From Opitutaceae bacterium (GTDB lineage: Bacteria > Verrucomicrobiota > Verrucomicrobiia > Opitutales > Opitutaceae), in NCBI GenBank assembly GCA_031254955.1, contig JAIRTK010000292.1, positions 1 to 8,520 of the forward strand: a DNA stretch of 8,520 nucleotides, in the 5' to 3' direction. This document shows, one piece after another, positions 8,028 to 8,520 of the stretch. The position numbers and the translations under genes were made by a program. The notes under the pieces are model-generated. The model saw only the letters and a list, made by a program, of their open reading frames with translations. It did no database searches and was not told the origin of the DNA. Numbering within the stretch: the stretch's first letter is position 1; every line of letters starts with the position of its first letter.

Positions 8028-8076
8028 ATAACGCAGACTCGTAACGCAGACTTGTAGCGCAGACTTCCAAGTCTGC
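8028..8076 (+). repeat. Tandem 13-mers ending in a GTAG-headed REP-like palindrome
   Basis: Three consecutive 13-base units follow each other: 8028-8040, 8041-8053 and 8054-8066, consensus GTAACGCAGACTT. The third reads GTAG at its head and is completed by a perfect inverted arm, GCAGACTT-CC-AAGTCTGC (8059-8076). A GTAG tetranucleotide just 5' of a short palindrome is the hallmark of REP elements mobilised by REP-associated tyrosine transposases. The palindrome starts 56 bases after the autotransporter stop codon and may also stabilise that mRNA's 3' end. No U-run follows, so it is not a classic terminator. No transposase is in the window. Confidence 0.7.
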
Positions 8077-8195
8077 TTCAGGGATTACCTTCGCCCCGTC
8101 AGCAGATTGGACCAAGCGAAGCGAAAAGCCTGACAACCTGCGTTACACCAACAACGCGTAACCTCAGCTGGCAAACCCCATTCCGCCCCCCTGCT

Positions 8196-8213
8196 CCCCT
8201 CCCCCGCCCGCCC
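8196..8213 (-). other. Potential G-quadruplex on the minus strand
   Basis: The + strand reads four C-runs of 4, 5, 3 and 3 separated by single bases, so the minus strand is GGGCGGGCGGGGGAGGGG. This fits the G3+ four-tract rule with one-base loops, the class predicted to be most stable. It lies between the REP-like array and the MITE-like element. It could equally be a simple low-complexity tract with no role. Confidence 0.5.
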
Positions 8214-8272
8214 GCGCAAGACAGTCCAGCTCAAGTGGCACGGCCATCCTCATCCGTAAGGTTGGGAGGCCA

Positions 8273-8413
8273 AGCCGAAGGGGTCAGGTTGATGTTTGTT
8301 GATTTTTCCTGATAATTTGATTGGCATAAACACTATAAGAATCACTATTTTGGCAAGCATCACAAAATAAACTTCATGAAAATCAACAAACAGCGTCCTG
8401 CCCCCCTTCGGCT
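8273..8413. mobile_element. MITE-like element with imperfect ~34-bp inverted repeats
   Basis: The left arm (8273-8306) and right arm (8379-8413) are inverted copies. The outer 11 bases AGCCGAAGGGG match exactly, then a one-base indel and mismatch, CAGG, four bases with one match, and a perfect inner 14-base block TGTTTGTTGATTTT / AAAATCAACAAACA. The ~72-base interior is AT-rich in a GC-rich locus and carries no ORF of its own. No obvious flanking target duplication was found. The GGGGTCAGG motif resembles sequences often seen beside IS200-like Y1 transposase genes, an impression from memory only. A stem-loop of this size could also act as a non-coding RNA or terminator. Being non-coding with long inverted ends makes a non-autonomous mobile element the best call. 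Confidence 0.55.
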
Positions 8414-8511
8414 GTTCTATAGGGTCGGGGGTTCTCGACGGCAACAGTCGAATGTTTTTTTGGATGGACTTGGCGTCTGACAAACATGAGGGGCTGAATT
8501 TCGATATTATG

Positions 8512-8517
8512 TATAAT
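8512..8517 (+). promoter_or_regulatory. Consensus -10 hexamer (TATAAT) at the right edge
   Basis: TATAAT matches the sigma-70 -10 consensus exactly and lies in an AT-rich end of the window, in the position expected for the promoter of a gene starting beyond 8520. No good -35 lies 16-18 bases upstream (the spot reads AGGGGC), and chance occurrence in AT-rich DNA is likely. The call is weak. Confidence 0.25.
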
Positions 8518-8520
8518 GAA

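Larger units (their letters stand above)
8004..8520. other. Non-coding tail with repeats, no supported gene
   Basis: This 517-base stretch has no ORF with convincing codon use or similarity. Apart from the REP-like array, the G-quadruplex motif, the MITE-like element and the edge -10 hexamer listed separately, I see nothing of note between 8077 and 8195, between 8214 and 8272, or at 8414-8511. A 9-base inverted match joins GTAACGCAG at 8041-8049 to CTGCGTTAC at 8138-8146, suggesting that the tandem unit has a remote inverted copy. Base composition falls from GC-rich to AT-rich inside the MITE-like element. Confidence 0.7.

Noticed and set aside
8028..8076. CRISPR array
   Set aside because: The tandem units are 13 bases and adjoin without unique spacers, so they do not form repeat-spacer structure.
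8435..8461. Short hairpin TCGAC/GTCGA followed by seven T as an intrinsic terminator
   Set aside because: The stem is only five base pairs with a seven-base loop, is separated from the T-run by a few bases, and lies over 430 bases after the autotransporter stop codon. Too weak to call.
8250..8483. A 77-codon minus-strand frame with a TTG start
   Set aside because: It runs through both arms of the inverted repeat and the AT-rich core, so its sequence is explained by the repeat. It has no clear ribosome binding site or recognised domain.

Overview
The window is GC-rich DNA, apart from an AT-rich element near the 3' end. Both genes lie on the + strand and encode exported, repeat-rich surface proteins. 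The combination of a passenger with PATR-type autotransporter-associated beta-strand repeats, 'WTG...W...GD.V.FD' modules, chlamydial-Pmp-like FxxN/GGA(I/F) repeats and strongly C/G-ending codons suggests a Verrucomicrobia member, perhaps Opitutaceae. That assignment is inferred from general knowledge; no marker gene is present to prove it.

Layout. Positions 3-2261 hold the 3' part of a gene whose true start lies upstream of the window. It encodes an N-terminal stretch of unknown fold, two IPT/TIG-like domains, an Ig-like domain, a six-blade NHL-type beta-propeller and a Gly-rich linker. It ends in a short hydrophobic C-terminal segment with a basic tail that looks like a processed sorting anchor. 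After a 51-base gap carrying a good ribosome binding site, positions 2313-8003 encode a complete 1896-residue type Va-like autotransporter. It has a signal peptide, Pmp-like repeats, a long PATR beta-helix passenger containing a duplicated module, an alpha-helical linker and a 12-strand-type beta-barrel ending in Trp.

Positions 8004-8520 hold no convincing gene but are rich in structure. They contain a tandem 13-mer array ending in a GTAG-headed REP-like palindrome, a one-base-loop G-quadruplex motif on the minus strand, and a ~140-bp AT-rich element bounded by imperfect ~34-bp inverted repeats (MITE-like). A consensus -10 hexamer sits at the right edge.

The two genes are probably co-transcribed. 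The first product would sit on or be released from the cell envelope as a binding propeller. The second would display a long adhesive or structural beta-helix outside the outer membrane. No enzyme active site was recognised in either protein, so an attachment or matrix role is the most economical reading. The least explained elements are the Gly7-APSW C-terminal tail, the Pmp/PATR hybrid passenger and the two non-coding repeat elements.
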